The notes beneath the pieces are model-generated. The model was not told the DNA's origin and did no database searches. It was given only the letters and a program-made list of their open reading frames with translations. Positions 31,563 to 40,485 of a stretch of 64,000 nucleotides of DNA are shown piece by piece (the first letter of the stretch is position 1; each line of letters starts with the position of its first letter). The position numbers and the translations under genes were made by a program. Source of the stretch: Niveispirillum sp943370215 (lineage in GTDB: Bacteria; Pseudomonadota; Alphaproteobacteria; Azospirillales; Azospirillaceae). The stretch is taken from the NCBI GenBank assembly GCA_943370215.1, contig CALRQC020000033.1, positions 3,586 to 67,585 of the forward strand. Reading direction: 5' to 3'.

Positions 31563-33257
31563 ATGGCACAGGTTTCCGCCGCGAAGGAAAGCTTCGCCGC
31601 CCTGCTGGAAGAATCGTTCGGCTCCGCCGACAGCCTGGAAGGCACCGTCGTCAAGGGTCGTGTCGTCAATATCGACAACGACATGGTGCTGATCGACGTT
31701 GGCCTGAAGTCTGAAGGTCGCGTTGCTCTCAAGGAATTTGCCGTTCCGGGCCAGCCGGTCGAGCTGAAGATCGGCGACACCGTCGAGGTCTATCTGGAGC
31801 GCATGGAAGACAAGAACGGTGAAGCCGTTCTGTCGCGTGAGAAGGCCAAGCGCGAGGAAGCCTGGACCCTGCTGGAGAAGTCCTTCACCGACCAGAGCCG
31901 CGTCACCGGCATCATTTTCGGTCGCGTCAAGGGTGGCTTCACCGTCGATCTGAATGGCGCCGTGGCCTTCCTGCCGGGCAGCCAGGTCGATATCCGTCCG
32001 GTGCGCGACATCTCCCCGCTGATGGGCACGCCGCAGCCGTTCCAGATCCTGAAGATGGACCGCTCGCGCGGCAACATCGTCGTTTCCCGCCGCGCCGTGC
32101 TGGAAGAAAGCCGTGCGGAAGCCCGCTCCGAGCTGGTCGCCTCCCTCAAGGAAGGCCAGATCCTGCAGGGTGTGGTCAAGAACATCACCGATTACGGTGC
32201 GTTCGTTGATCTGGGCGGCGTTGACGGTCTGCTGCACGTCACCGATATCGCCTGGCGCCGTATCAACCACCCGTCGGAAGCCCTGCAGATCGGCCAGACC
32301 GTTACGGTCCAGGTCATCCGCTTCAACTCCGAGACCCAGCGCATCAGCCTCGGCATGAAGCAGCTGGAAGCCGATCCGTGGGAAGGCGTGGAAGCCAAGT
32401 ACCCGCCGCAGGCCAAGTTCAAGGGTCGCGTCACCAACATCACCGACTACGGCGCCTTTGTGGAGCTGGAGCCGGGGATCGAAGGTCTGGTGCACGTCTC
32501 CGAGATGAGCTGGACCAAGAAGAACGTCCATCCGGGCAAGATCGTTTCCACCTCTCAGGAAGTGGAAGTGATGGTGCTGGACGTGGATCCGGTGAAGCGC
32601 CGTATCAGCCTGGGCCTGAAGCAGACCATGCAGAACCCCTGGGAAGCCTTCGTCGAGAAGTTCCCGGGCGGCACCGAGCTGGAAGGCGAGGTCAAGAACA
32701 TCACCGAATTCGGTCTGTTCGTTGGTCTGCCGGGCGACATCGACGGTATGGTGCACCTGTCCGATCTGGACTGGAACACCCCCGGCGAGCAGGCGATCCA
32801 GGAATACAAGAAGGGCGATCAGGTCAAGGTCAAGGTTCTGGACGTTGACGTTGAGAAGGAACGCATCTCCCTCGGCATCAAGCAGCTCGCTTCCGATCCG
32901 TTCGAGAGCGCAGCTGCTGGCGTCAAGAAGGGTGATGTCGTCACCTGCACCGTGACCCAGATCACCGAAGGCGGGATCGAGGTTGAGGTTGGTGAAGGCT
33001 TCACCGGCTTCATCCGCAAGTCTGACCTGAGCCGTGAGCGTTCCGAGCAGCGCCCCGACCGCTTCGCCGTTGGCGAAAAGGTCGATGCCAAGGTCACCCA
33101 GGTCGATCGCGGTTCCCGCAAGATCGGCCTGTCGATCAAGGCCAAGGAAGTCGAGGAAGAGAAGTCCGCGATGGCCGAATTCGGTTCGTCCGACTCGGGC
33201 GCCTCGCTGGGCGACATCCTGGGTGCCGCTCTGAAGCGCCGCCAGCAGAACGATTGA
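31563..33257 (+). CDS. rpsA: 30S ribosomal protein S1
   Basis: The ribosome's mRNA-capturing protein, 564 residues with six S1 OB-fold repeats. Repeat signatures visible are VVKGRVVNIDNDMVLIDVGL, then VVKNITDYGAFVDLGGVDG, GRVTNITDYGAFVELEPGI and VKNITEFGLFVGLPGDIDG. ATG 31563 (MAQVSAAKESF) has GGAG upstream and matches the family start. The acidic tail ends DILGAALKRRQQND. It is followed by a strong terminator; ihfB, often next in other genomes, is absent and an Mrr-like gene is found instead. Confidence 0.97.
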   Translation: MAQVSAAKESFAALLEESFGSADSLEGTVVKGRVVNIDNDMVLIDVGLKSEGRVALKEFAVPGQPVELKIGDTVEVYLERMEDKNGEAVLSREKAKREEAWTLLEKSFTDQSRVTGIIFGRVKGGFTVDLNGAVAFLPGSQVDIRPVRDISPLMGTPQPFQILKMDRSRGNIVVSRRAVLEESRAEARSELVASLKEGQILQGVVKNITDYGAFVDLGGVDGLLHVTDIAWRRINHPSEALQIGQTVTVQVIRFNSETQRISLGMKQLEADPWEGVEAKYPPQAKFKGRVTNITDYGAFVELEPGIEGLVHVSEMSWTKKNVHPGKIVSTSQEVEVMVLDVDPVKRRISLGLKQTMQNPWEAFVEKFPGGTELEGEVKNITEFGLFVGLPGDIDGMVHLSDLDWNTPGEQAIQEYKKGDQVKVKVLDVDVEKERISLGIKQLASDPFESAAAGVKKGDVVTCTVTQITEGGIEVEVGEGFTGFIRKSDLSRERSEQRPDRFAVGEKVDAKVTQVDRGSRKIGLSIKAKEVEEEKSAMAEFGSSDSGASLGDILGAALKRRQQND

Positions 33258-33302
33258 TCCGGTAACGGATCAGCCTGATCTGTTCAGGTTGTTTGAGACG
33301 TG

Positions 33303-33335
33303 AAAAGGCCGCCGGGGCAACCCGGCGGCCTTTTT
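33303..33335 (+). terminator. rpsA terminator
   Basis: AAGGCCGCCGGG and CCCGGCGGCCTT form the stem, followed by TTTGC. It lies about 45 bases after the rpsA stop. Confidence 0.9.
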
Positions 33336-33558
33336 GCTGTGCGGAGGCAATCGTAATGGGTTGTAATTCAAAAGGGGGGGACGTTACTCTTCAGGTATAG
33401 AGCTGTAGGGGGCTGCCTTTAATCGCAACCACAGCCCGCTCTGGTGCTCTGCTGTGCAAAACTTTGCTGTTGGAAATTTTCTGCTAGGGTGTGAGGTGCC
33501 TTAAAGTCATTTCATTCATATTTCTTTTGCCTCCAATTAAATTCAGAAAAGGAATGGT
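33336..33558. other. AT-rich intergenic stretch before the Mrr-like gene
   Basis: About 220 bases whose AT content rises towards the Mrr-like gene. It contains AAAAGGA just before the start codon as ribosome-binding site. No ORF, repeat or clear promoter was resolved. Confidence 0.4.
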
Positions 33559-34425
33559 ATGATAATGAAATTGGATACGGATAATCATGGCGTCCCCTTA
33601 CTGCGTTGCTTGCTTAGGCCTGTAATTGAATCTCTGCGTGATTTGGGTGGATCGGCAAGCAATGATGAATTGATCGAAAAAATAATAAAAAAAGAAAACA
33701 TTCCAGAAAATATCCAAAATTTAACCAGAAAGGACAGCCGAACTACACGACTATCTTATCGGTTGGGTTGGACAAAAACCTACCTAGCAAAATCCGGGTT
33801 GATAACCAACAGCGCCCGGGGGGTATGGACCCTCACTGACGAGGGTGAAAAAATCACCGATGAACAACTTGCAAAAGTACCGGCATTAGTTAGAGCAGGT
33901 ATTAATGCGAAATCTGCATCAAAAACTGAGATCGATGCAGAGGTGGATGATTTTGAACCAGAATCTTTGGACTGGCGGGAGATATTACTTCGTACTCTAC
34001 AAAATATCACGCCGGATGCGTTTGAGCGCCTGTCACAGCGCCTGTTGCGGGAAGCCGGCTTTGTAAAGGTGGAAGTCACTGGCAAGACGGGGGATGGCGG
34101 CATTGACGGGCAGGGTGTGCTGCGCGTCAACCTTGTCACCTTTCAGGTGGCATTCCAGTGCAAGCGCTATCAGGGGTCCGTCGGTGCCTCGGTGGTGCGG
34201 GATTTCCGCGGGGCCATGGTTGGCCGCGCGGATAAGGGCCTGATCATCACCACCGGCACCTTTACCCAGGCCGCCAAGGATGAAGCCATCCGCCCCGGTG
34301 CCCCCGCCATCGACCTGATCGACGGGGAGCTGCTGTGCCAGTTGCTGAAGGATTTGAAGCTGGGTGTCGTCACCCGCATGGTGGAAGAGGTGACGGTGGA
34401 TGGTGGCTGGTTTACGGCCCTTTGA
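33559..34425 (+). CDS. Mrr-family restriction endonuclease-like protein
   Basis: A 288-residue protein resembling type IV Mrr enzymes that cut methylated DNA. The N-terminal winged-helix (Mrr_N) region has LRDLGGSASNDELIEKIIKK, RLSYRLGWTKTYLAKSGLI and GVWTLTDEGE. The C-terminal PD-(D/E)XK nuclease fold has TPDAFERLSQRLLREAGF, the catalytic Asp in GDGGIDGQG (about 183) and QxK in FQCKRYQG (about 201). No methylase or specificity gene is nearby. The first half is AT-rich with rare-codon use, whereas the second half is as GC-rich as native genes, so the gene looks mosaic. AAGGA precedes ATG 33559; ATG 33565 is an alternative start. Confidence 0.88.
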   Translation: MIMKLDTDNHGVPLLRCLLRPVIESLRDLGGSASNDELIEKIIKKENIPENIQNLTRKDSRTTRLSYRLGWTKTYLAKSGLITNSARGVWTLTDEGEKITDEQLAKVPALVRAGINAKSASKTEIDAEVDDFEPESLDWREILLRTLQNITPDAFERLSQRLLREAGFVKVEVTGKTGDGGIDGQGVLRVNLVTFQVAFQCKRYQGSVGASVVRDFRGAMVGRADKGLIITTGTFTQAAKDEAIRPGAPAIDLIDGELLCQLLKDLKLGVVTRMVEEVTVDGGWFTAL

Positions 34426-34443
34426 GGGGGGGCGATCCCCCCC

Positions 34444-37371
34444 TCAATGCGCCTCCGCCCAGGACTTCCCATGCCCAGCCTCGGCTACCAGGGGCACGCC
34501 GATATCGGTGGCGGTTTCCATCACCTGTTTCACCAGGGCCGCCGTGGCATTGATCTCCGCTTCCGGCACTTCGAACAACAGTTCGTCATGTACCTGCAAC
34601 AGCATCCGTGCCTTCAGCCCGGCATTGGCCAGGGCGGCGGGCAGGCGGATCATGGCGCGTTTGATGATGTCGGCGGCCGTGCCCTGGATGGGGGCGTTGA
34701 TGGCCTGGCGTTCGGCATAGGAACGTCGCGCGCCCTTTTCCTGAATGCCGGGAATCCAGCATTTGCGGCCCAGCAGGGTGGTGACATAGCCCTGGGCGTG
34801 CGCTTCCGCCTTGGTCTTGTCCATATAGGTCTGCAATTCCGGGAACCGCTCAAAATAGGCCTTGATGAAGGCCCCGGCTTCGCCCGGCGTGATGCCCAAC
34901 TGGCGCGACAGGCCGAAGCTGGAAATGCCATAGATGATGCCGAAATTGATCGCCTTGGCCCGGCGGCGGATTTCCGACGTCATCTCGGCCAGCGGCACGC
35001 CGAACACTTGGGATGCCGTCATGGCGTGAATGTCGATGCCGTCGCGGAAAGCCTGTTGCAGGGCCGGGATGCCGGCCATTTCCGCCACCAGCCGCAATTC
35101 GATCTGGCTGTAATCCACGGACAGCATCACATGGCCCGGTGCCGCCACGAAGGCGCGGCGGATCTTGCGCCCTTCCTCCGTGCGGATGGGGATGTTCTGC
35201 AAATTGGGATCGGTGGAGGACAGCCGACCGGTGGAGGTGATGGCCAGCGCGAAACTGGTATGGACGCGGCCCGTCTTGGCATCAATCTGTTCGGCCAGCG
35301 TGTCGGTATAGGTGGATTTCAGCTTGGCGAACTGGCGCCAGTCCAGCACCTTCTGGGCGATCGGCACGCCCTGGTCGGCCAATTCTTCCAGCACCGAACT
35401 GTCGGTGGAATAGGCGCCGGTCTTGGCGCTTTTCTTCGCACCCGTCAGCTTCATCTCATCAAACAGAATCTCGCCCAACTGCTTGGGGCTGCCGACATTG
35501 AAGCTGCGGCCCGCCAGGGCGTGGATTTCCGCTTCCAGCTCCACCATGCGCTTGGCGAAATCGCCCGACAATTCGCGCAGCACGGCGCGGTCGATCAGCA
35601 CGCCGTCGCTTTCCATCTGCGCCACCACGGGCACCAGCGGGCGTTCAATCGTCTCGTACACCGTCACCATGCGGTCGGCCAGCACGTCATGTTTCAGCAC
35701 ATGCCACAGGCGCAGGGTGATGTCGGCATCCTCCGCGGCATAGGCCGTGGCCTTGTCCAGCGGCACCCGGTCAAAGGTGATGCGCGCCTTGCCGGTGCCC
35801 GTCACCTCATCATAGGAAATGCAGCTATGGCCCAGATGGCGCTGCGCCAGCTCATCCATGCCATGGCCATGCTTGCCGCCGCCGATGACGTAGGAAAGCA
35901 GCATCGTATCGTCGATGGGGGTGACAGTGACGCCATGCTTGGCGAACATCTGCCAATCGAACTTGATATTATGCCCGACCTTCAGCACGCCTGGATGCTC
36001 CAGCAGCGGGCGCAGGATCGCCATGGCCCGGTCCAGGGCGATCTGCTTGGGCGGCGGCGGGGCAGTGCCGAAATCCAGGCCGCCCTGATCGCCCTTGGGC
36101 GTGGACGGATCGATATGGGCGATGGGGATATAGCAGGCGCGGCCCGGCCGGGTGGAAAGCGAGATGCCCACCAGATTGCAGCGGGTCGGCGTCAGCCCGT
36201 CCGTCTCCGTATCCACGGCGACGATGCCGGCTTCCAGCCCTTCTGCCACCCAGGCTTCCAGGTCAGCCTCTTCCACCACCAGCAGATGTTCCACGGCACC
36301 GGGGCGGGGGATATGGGCATCGGCCCGCATCTCTGCCGGGGCGGTGGCGGGGGTGGGGGCGTAGGAACGGCCATCCAGGGCAGCGCGCAGGTCGCGGCGC
36401 GGCTGTTCCGATCCGCCGGCAGCAATAGCGCGGGCCACGGCCCCATCGGCCAGTGTGCCGTCAGCGGCGATTTCGGCCTTCACCTTGGCGATGATGCCGC
36501 GGAACCCCTGCATGCCCAGCCATTCCAGCAGGCGGGCGCTGTCCGGCTCCCGCACCACCAGTTCTTCCACCGGCACCGGCACGGGCGCATTTTCTTCCAG
36601 CTTCACCAGCCGTTTGGAAATGCGGGCCAGGTCGGCATTCTCCAGCAGTTTCTGGCGGCGGCCCGCCTGTTTGATCTCGCCGGCCCGTTCCAGCAGGGTT
36701 TCCAGGTCACCATAATCGGTGATCAGTTGGGCCGCCGTCTTGATGCCGATGCCGGGCACGCCCGGCACATTATCCACGCTGTCGCCGGCCAGCGCCTGCA
36801 CATCCACCACCTTGTCGGGGGTGACGCCGAATTTCTCAAACACCTCATCCGGGCCGATCAGCCGGTTTTTCATCGGGTCCAGCAGGCGCACGCCATCGCG
36901 CACCAACTGCATCAAGTCCTTGTCGGATGAGACGATGGTGACGGGGCGGCCCAGGGCGCGGGCCTGGCGGGCGTAGGTGGCGATCAGGTCATCCGCCTCA
37001 TAGCCTTCCAGTTCAATGCCGGGCAGGTTGAAGGCGTCCACCGCTTCGCGGATCAGGGCGAATTGCGGGCGCAGATCTTCCGGCGGCTCCGGACGGTGGG
37101 CCTTATAGTCGGGATAGAATTCATTGCGGAAATTCAGCCGCTTGGCATCAAAGATGATGGCCACGGCCTCGGCCTTCAGTTCCGCCAGCAGCTTCATCAG
37201 CATATTGGTGAAGCCCATCACGGCATTCACCGGCGTGCCGTCCGGTCGGTTCAGCGGCGGCAGGGCGTGATAGGCGCGGAAGATGAAGCCAGACCCGTCC
37301 ACCAGATAAAGCGGGCTGCCATCGGCGGCCGGCAGGGCAGCGGGGTCAGCGGCTGGGGTATCGGTGGGCAT
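34444..37371 (-). CDS. polA: DNA polymerase I
   Basis: Repair and Okazaki-fragment processing polymerase, 975 residues with all three domains. The 5'-3' exonuclease starts LYLVDGSGFIFRAYHALPP and has VVDVQALAGDSVDNVPG. The 3'-5' exonuclease keeps its acidic residues: VAVDTETDGLT (about 386), GHNIKFDW and YAAEDADITLRL, so proofreading is probably active. The polymerase has motif A SVDYSQIELRL (about 748), motif B RRAKAINFGIIYGIS and motif C QVHDELLFEV (about 929). ATG 37371 starts it. It is convergent with the Mrr-like gene with only 18 bases between stops. Confidence 0.97.
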   Translation of the reverse strand: MPTDTPAADPAALPAADGSPLYLVDGSGFIFRAYHALPPLNRPDGTPVNAVMGFTNMLMKLLAELKAEAVAIIFDAKRLNFRNEFYPDYKAHRPEPPEDLRPQFALIREAVDAFNLPGIELEGYEADDLIATYARQARALGRPVTIVSSDKDLMQLVRDGVRLLDPMKNRLIGPDEVFEKFGVTPDKVVDVQALAGDSVDNVPGVPGIGIKTAAQLITDYGDLETLLERAGEIKQAGRRQKLLENADLARISKRLVKLEENAPVPVPVEELVVREPDSARLLEWLGMQGFRGIIAKVKAEIAADGTLADGAVARAIAAGGSEQPRRDLRAALDGRSYAPTPATAPAEMRADAHIPRPGAVEHLLVVEEADLEAWVAEGLEAGIVAVDTETDGLTPTRCNLVGISLSTRPGRACYIPIAHIDPSTPKGDQGGLDFGTAPPPPKQIALDRAMAILRPLLEHPGVLKVGHNIKFDWQMFAKHGVTVTPIDDTMLLSYVIGGGKHGHGMDELAQRHLGHSCISYDEVTGTGKARITFDRVPLDKATAYAAEDADITLRLWHVLKHDVLADRMVTVYETIERPLVPVVAQMESDGVLIDRAVLRELSGDFAKRMVELEAEIHALAGRSFNVGSPKQLGEILFDEMKLTGAKKSAKTGAYSTDSSVLEELADQGVPIAQKVLDWRQFAKLKSTYTDTLAEQIDAKTGRVHTSFALAITSTGRLSSTDPNLQNIPIRTEEGRKIRRAFVAAPGHVMLSVDYSQIELRLVAEMAGIPALQQAFRDGIDIHAMTASQVFGVPLAEMTSEIRRRAKAINFGIIYGISSFGLSRQLGITPGEAGAFIKAYFERFPELQTYMDKTKAEAHAQGYVTTLLGRKCWIPGIQEKGARRSYAERQAINAPIQGTAADIIKRAMIRLPAALANAGLKARMLLQVHDELLFEVPEAEINATAALVKQVMETATDIGVPLVAEAGHGKSWAEAH

Positions 37372-37472
37372 GGGGATGGCCTGTCGTTCCGGGTGCGTTC
37401 ACGCGCGGAACATGGCCCATGCCGCCGCCCCTGTCCACTGTTCAGCGGGGCGGCGGGACGCGCATAAAAGCT

Positions 37473-37805
37473 TCAGGCGATGAGCGCCTGCGGTTCGGCC
37501 AACGCGCGGTGACGTTCCGACGTCAGCACCTGCCGCACCAGCGGAATGGCCCGCAGGCAGCGGGCGATATAGTCCGATTCGTCGCGCGTCAGCGTGGGCA
37601 CCTGCACATCGACATGCAGCGTCTCATCCGGCTCAAACAGGCGGGACTGGACCGAGGACGGCACCAGCCCGCGCTTGGCGAACAGTTCCAGCACGCGCGG
37701 CAGCGAGGCCGGGTCCGGTTCCGCCAGCACGGCAAAACAGGCGGTGCGACCCGGATCGGTGGGGCGCTGTTCCTGCGGCGGCGGGGTCAGGGTGGGGGCG
37801 GGCAT
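37473..37805 (-). CDS. Small ACT-domain-like protein
   Basis: A 110-residue protein. After a Pro-rich start (MPAPTLTPPPQEQRP) comes one ACT-like beta-alpha-beta fold: TACFAVLAEPDPASLPRVLE, LFAKRGLVPSSVQSRLF and DETLHVDVQVPTLTRDE. ACT domains bind amino acids and regulate metabolic enzymes; IlvH/IlvN small subunits are the nearest analogy, but it is shorter and no acetolactate synthase gene is present. It starts 5 bases after the stop of the gene at 37811, so the two form an operon, divergent from an Lrp/AsnC regulator. polA follows about 100 bases downstream. Confidence 0.72.
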   Translation of the reverse strand: MPAPTLTPPPQEQRPTDPGRTACFAVLAEPDPASLPRVLELFAKRGLVPSSVQSRLFEPDETLHVDVQVPTLTRDESDYIARCLRAIPLVRQVLTSERHRALAEPQALIA

Positions 37806-37810
37806 GGATC

Positions 37811-38164
37811 TCACTCGGCAGCGACGAAATGGGCGGGGACGGTTTTGCTGGCGCCGCGCATTTCCGGGCCGACGGACAGCCGATCATGGTCGGCACGGGC
37901 CAGACAGCGGGACAGAACGCTGGCCGGGTCTTCATTCAGGCCCGTCGCGTCATCCGTCACCAGCATGGCGAAGGCGCGGGTGGAACGGGAGGCGCGCAAG
38001 GCGGCATCCACCGCCTCGCCCAGATCAACGCCCTGCAGGCGCTGCCACGGTACAGGCGTAATCACCCCGCTGGCCGCACGATGCACCGCCAGGGCAATGC
38101 ACGCCCCCGTCGGCTGGTCGCGGTAAACGGTCAGGCTGGCGTGATTTTCATAGGCGGAAGACAT
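37811..38164 (-). CDS. Hypothetical protein paired with the ACT-domain gene
   Basis: A 117-residue cytoplasmic protein (MSSAYENHASLTVYRDQP) with mixed alpha/beta character, including ACIALAVHRAASGVITPV, then DLGEAVDAALRASRSTRAFA and MLVTDDATG. I recognise no family. ATG 38164 is the preferred start; the frame is open earlier without support. It is the first gene of a two-gene operon with the ACT-domain protein and is divergent from the Lrp/AsnC gene across a 137-base gap, so the Lrp protein may regulate it in response to an amino acid. Confidence 0.65.
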   Translation of the reverse strand: MSSAYENHASLTVYRDQPTGACIALAVHRAASGVITPVPWQRLQGVDLGEAVDAALRASRSTRAFAMLVTDDATGLNEDPASVLSRCLARADHDRLSVGPEMRGASKTVPAHFVAAE

Positions 38165-38252
38165 CGTGGCGGCCCCGGTAGAGCATGAAGAACAATGACG
38201 CCACCCTATCGGAGAAGCTGGGGCATTTCTTTGCAAGTTTCCTTCACTGGGG

Positions 38253-38281
38253 ATAATCTGTGCATGAATTTTGCTGATTAT
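38253..38281. promoter_or_regulatory. Possible Lrp/AsnC operator
   Basis: ATAATC (38253-38258) and GATTAT (38276-38281) form an inverted repeat with 17 bases between, in an AT-rich patch inside the divergent Lrp/hypothetical-ACT intergenic region. Pattern only. Confidence 0.35.
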
Positions 38282-38301
38282 GAACCAGTGGAGGAATTTT
38301 T

Positions 38302-38784
38302 ATGCAGAAAGAGTTAGATGGCTTGGATTGGAGAATCCTGGGCCTGTTGCAGAAGGACGGATCGGCAACGGCGGCGGAAATCGCCGATCAGGTGGGGTTG
38401 AGCCAAAGCCCCTGCTGGCGGCGCATCCAGCGGCTGGAGGAGGATAAGGTGATCAAGCGCCGGGTGGCGCTGCTGGATCGCAAGGCAGTGGGGCTGAATG
38501 TGCTGATCTTCAGCCATGTGAAGCTGGAGGCGCATAGCGGTGACATGCTGGATGATTTCCGCGCCTCCATCCGCCGCATCCCGGAGGTGCAGGAATGTTT
38601 CGTGCTGATGGGGCAGGTGGATTTCCTGCTGCGCATCGTGACCCAGGATATTGAAGCCTATGAACAGTTGTTCTTCGAGAAACTGTCCAAACTGCCGGGT
38701 GTGCGGGAACTGAACAGCATGATCGTTGTCTCCACGGTGAAGGAGACAACGGAGCTGCCCCTGCCGGGGCAGCCGGCACTATAG
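38302..38784 (+). CDS. Lrp/AsnC-family transcriptional regulator
   Basis: A 160-residue feast/famine regulator. The helix-turn-helix covers LDGLDWRILGLLQKDGSATA, then AEIADQVGLSQSPCWRRIQR. The C-terminal RAM/ACT-like effector domain has RRIPEVQECFVLMGQVDFLL and LPGVRELNSMIVVSTVKETT. GAGGA lies about 8 bases before ATG 38302. Members bind an amino acid and typically control a neighbouring gene; here the divergent operon includes another ACT-domain protein. It is convergent with the channel gene, whose stop lies 2 bases away. Confidence 0.92.
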   Translation: MQKELDGLDWRILGLLQKDGSATAAEIADQVGLSQSPCWRRIQRLEEDKVIKRRVALLDRKAVGLNVLIFSHVKLEAHSGDMLDDFRASIRRIPEVQECFVLMGQVDFLLRIVTQDIEAYEQLFFEKLSKLPGVRELNSMIVVSTVKETTELPLPGQPAL

Positions 38785-38785
38785 T

Positions 38786-39880
38786 TCACCCGAATAGAAC
38801 CCGTGCTACATCGGCTGCCGCCTTGGCCTGACGATCGTCACCGACGATCAGGAACAGGGCGTCGGCCTTGATCTGCTGGCCCAGCGGGTTGGACAGCACG
38901 GCACCCGTCTGGGCACAGCGATAGCCGATGGGCGTGCCGATGCCGGCCCCGGCGATGCGGGTCAGCAGGTCCAGCCAGGGGCCGGACCAGGGACGGGGCA
39001 GGTCGATGCGGCGGCATTCATCGCCTTCCGCCGTGAAAAGCTGTTCGATCAGGGCTTCCGATCCGGGGCTGACAATGGCGCGGGCGGCGGCTTCGGGATA
39101 GCCATGCATCACCCGCATCGGCTGGGCGGCCCCCAGCCGGACCAGCCGGTCGCGGTCGCCGGCATCCACGCATTCGGCGATGATGGGCGCGGTGGCATTC
39201 ACCTCCCGCAGGCGCAGCACCGTATCCAGCACCCGCGCCGTGGCCTCCCGGTCGGTTTCGGAGGCGGAAAAGACCAGCATGGCGCGGGCCTTTTCCGGTG
39301 TGGCGCGGGCCAGGGCCTGCGGGTCGGCGGCGCTGCCGGTGACATGCACAATGGCCCGGTCCCCCAGGCTGGATGGCAGCCGGCTGTCAGCAAACGCCCG
39401 GGTCAGCAGCAGCACGGGCACACCCGCCCAATCTTCATGCGCGCGCACCTGATCCACCAGCCGGCCGATATGCTGGGTGATATCGCCGGACGGTTCCCCG
39501 ATCAGCAGCAGATGGTTGGACAAGTTCCACCCCCAGGCCCCGCCGGCCTTGCGTTCCAGTTGATCCGCCCGCCATTCCACCAGGGCCGACACCAGACTGG
39601 CCACCACGAAGATGCCGCCGACATAGAGAAAGCCCACCGTGGCCAGCCGCCCGGCATCGGTTTTGGCCGACAGGTCGCCATAGCCGACGGTGACGATGGT
39701 GGTCGCCGTCAGCCACAGCGCATCGCCCAGCCCCATGCCTTCCAGCCAGACCATGGCGACGACATGGCTGGCGCAGACAGCAAAAACCCAGCCCGTCAGC
39801 CAGAGCAGCCGCCGCGTCATCGACGCTTCCCCCACGCGGGGGCGGGGGCTGCGCAACCAACGGAACAAAAGGGCAAACAT
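38786..39880 (-). CDS. Two-TM potassium channel with RCK/TrkA-N-like domain
   Basis: A 364-residue inner-membrane ion channel. It has two spans around a pore loop whose filter is TIVTVGYGD (about 61-69), the potassium signature. A cytoplasmic regulatory region of about 250 residues follows with the TrkA-N layout (NLSNHLLLIGEPSGDITQHI, VHVTGSAADPQAL, RAMLVFSASETDREATARVL). The canonical GxGxxG nucleotide loop is replaced by GEPSGD, so classic NAD binding is doubtful. The C-terminus resembles a TrkA-C-like domain (GIGTPIGYRCAQ). ATG 39880 begins the conserved sequence. Physiological role and gating ligand are unknown. Confidence 0.85.
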   Translation of the reverse strand: MFALLFRWLRSPRPRVGEASMTRRLLWLTGWVFAVCASHVVAMVWLEGMGLGDALWLTATTIVTVGYGDLSAKTDAGRLATVGFLYVGGIFVVASLVSALVEWRADQLERKAGGAWGWNLSNHLLLIGEPSGDITQHIGRLVDQVRAHEDWAGVPVLLLTRAFADSRLPSSLGDRAIVHVTGSAADPQALARATPEKARAMLVFSASETDREATARVLDTVLRLREVNATAPIIAECVDAGDRDRLVRLGAAQPMRVMHGYPEAAARAIVSPGSEALIEQLFTAEGDECRRIDLPRPWSGPWLDLLTRIAGAGIGTPIGYRCAQTGAVLSNPLGQQIKADALFLIVGDDRQAKAAADVARVLFG

Positions 39881-39982
39881 GGGCGGGACACCCCGGATGC
39901 GGAAATGGCCGCAATGGGATGCAACGATCAGGCGTATTTGTCCAGTCACCGATGCAACCGATACCCCGCCCGGCGCTGGCCC

Positions 39983-40288
39983 CTATTGCAGCGTCAGCAG
40001 CGCATCGATATGGCGCATCCGGCCAGGGGAGACGATATCAAGCTGGGCCACCCGCACGGAATGCAGCTTGCCATCCAGTTCCCGGCCCCAGAAATCCAGG
40101 AAACGCCGTAGCACCGGGTAACGCGGGGCCAGATCAAGTTCCTGCCAGATATAGGTTTGCAGCAGACCCGGATGGTCGGGCATGTGGTAAAGAATCTCCG
40201 CCGTGGTCAGGCGGTAATCCTGCAATTGCCGGGACAGGGACGATATGTTCTGCCCCGGGATGGACAGGGTTGAAGCCAAAGCGCTCAT
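39983..40288 (-). CDS. Usg family protein
   Basis: A 101-residue protein of the alphaproteobacterial Usg family, function unknown. The diagnostic block is LQDYRLTTAEILYHMPDHPG, then LLQTYIWQELDLAPRYPVLR, RFLDFWGRELDG and LHSVRVAQL. ATG 40288 has a perfect AAGGAGG ribosome-binding site. The gene is divergent from groESL; the name is positional and says nothing about activity. Confidence 0.9.
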   Translation of the reverse strand: MSALASTLSIPGQNISSLSRQLQDYRLTTAEILYHMPDHPGLLQTYIWQELDLAPRYPVLRRFLDFWGRELDGKLHSVRVAQLDIVSPGRMRHIDALLTLQ

Positions 40289-40455
40289 GGAACCTCCTTC
40301 CCCTTGCAAACCGGTGCCGCAATGCACCATGGGAAGCGTGGCACCATTTGGCCTGTTTGTGAATATATCCTTTTATATCAAATGATTAGCAGCATCATCG
40401 CCAGAGTGCTGCCAAACTGTCATCCAGATGCCCCCGAATTATGACAAGCGCGCCC

Positions 40456-40484
40456 TTGACAGGAGGGGGGACGATGAATAGGTC
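40456..40484 (+). promoter_or_regulatory. groESL promoter
   Basis: TTGACA (40456-40461) with a 17-base spacer to TAGGTC (40479-40484), directly upstream of the CIRCE operator. The -10 is poor, so the true -10 or sigma factor is open. Confidence 0.5.
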
Positions 40485-40485
40485 T

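Noticed and set aside
34447..36930. Long plus-strand open frame opposite polA
   Set aside because: Antisense shadow of polA with His/Gln/Gly-rich low-complexity translation and no start signal. The minus strand encodes the full polymerase.
37473..37805. Acetolactate synthase small subunit (ilvN/ilvH)
   Set aside because: Only one short ACT-like fold, no C-terminal IlvH domain and no ilvB/ilvI neighbour. Annotated as ACT-domain-like only.
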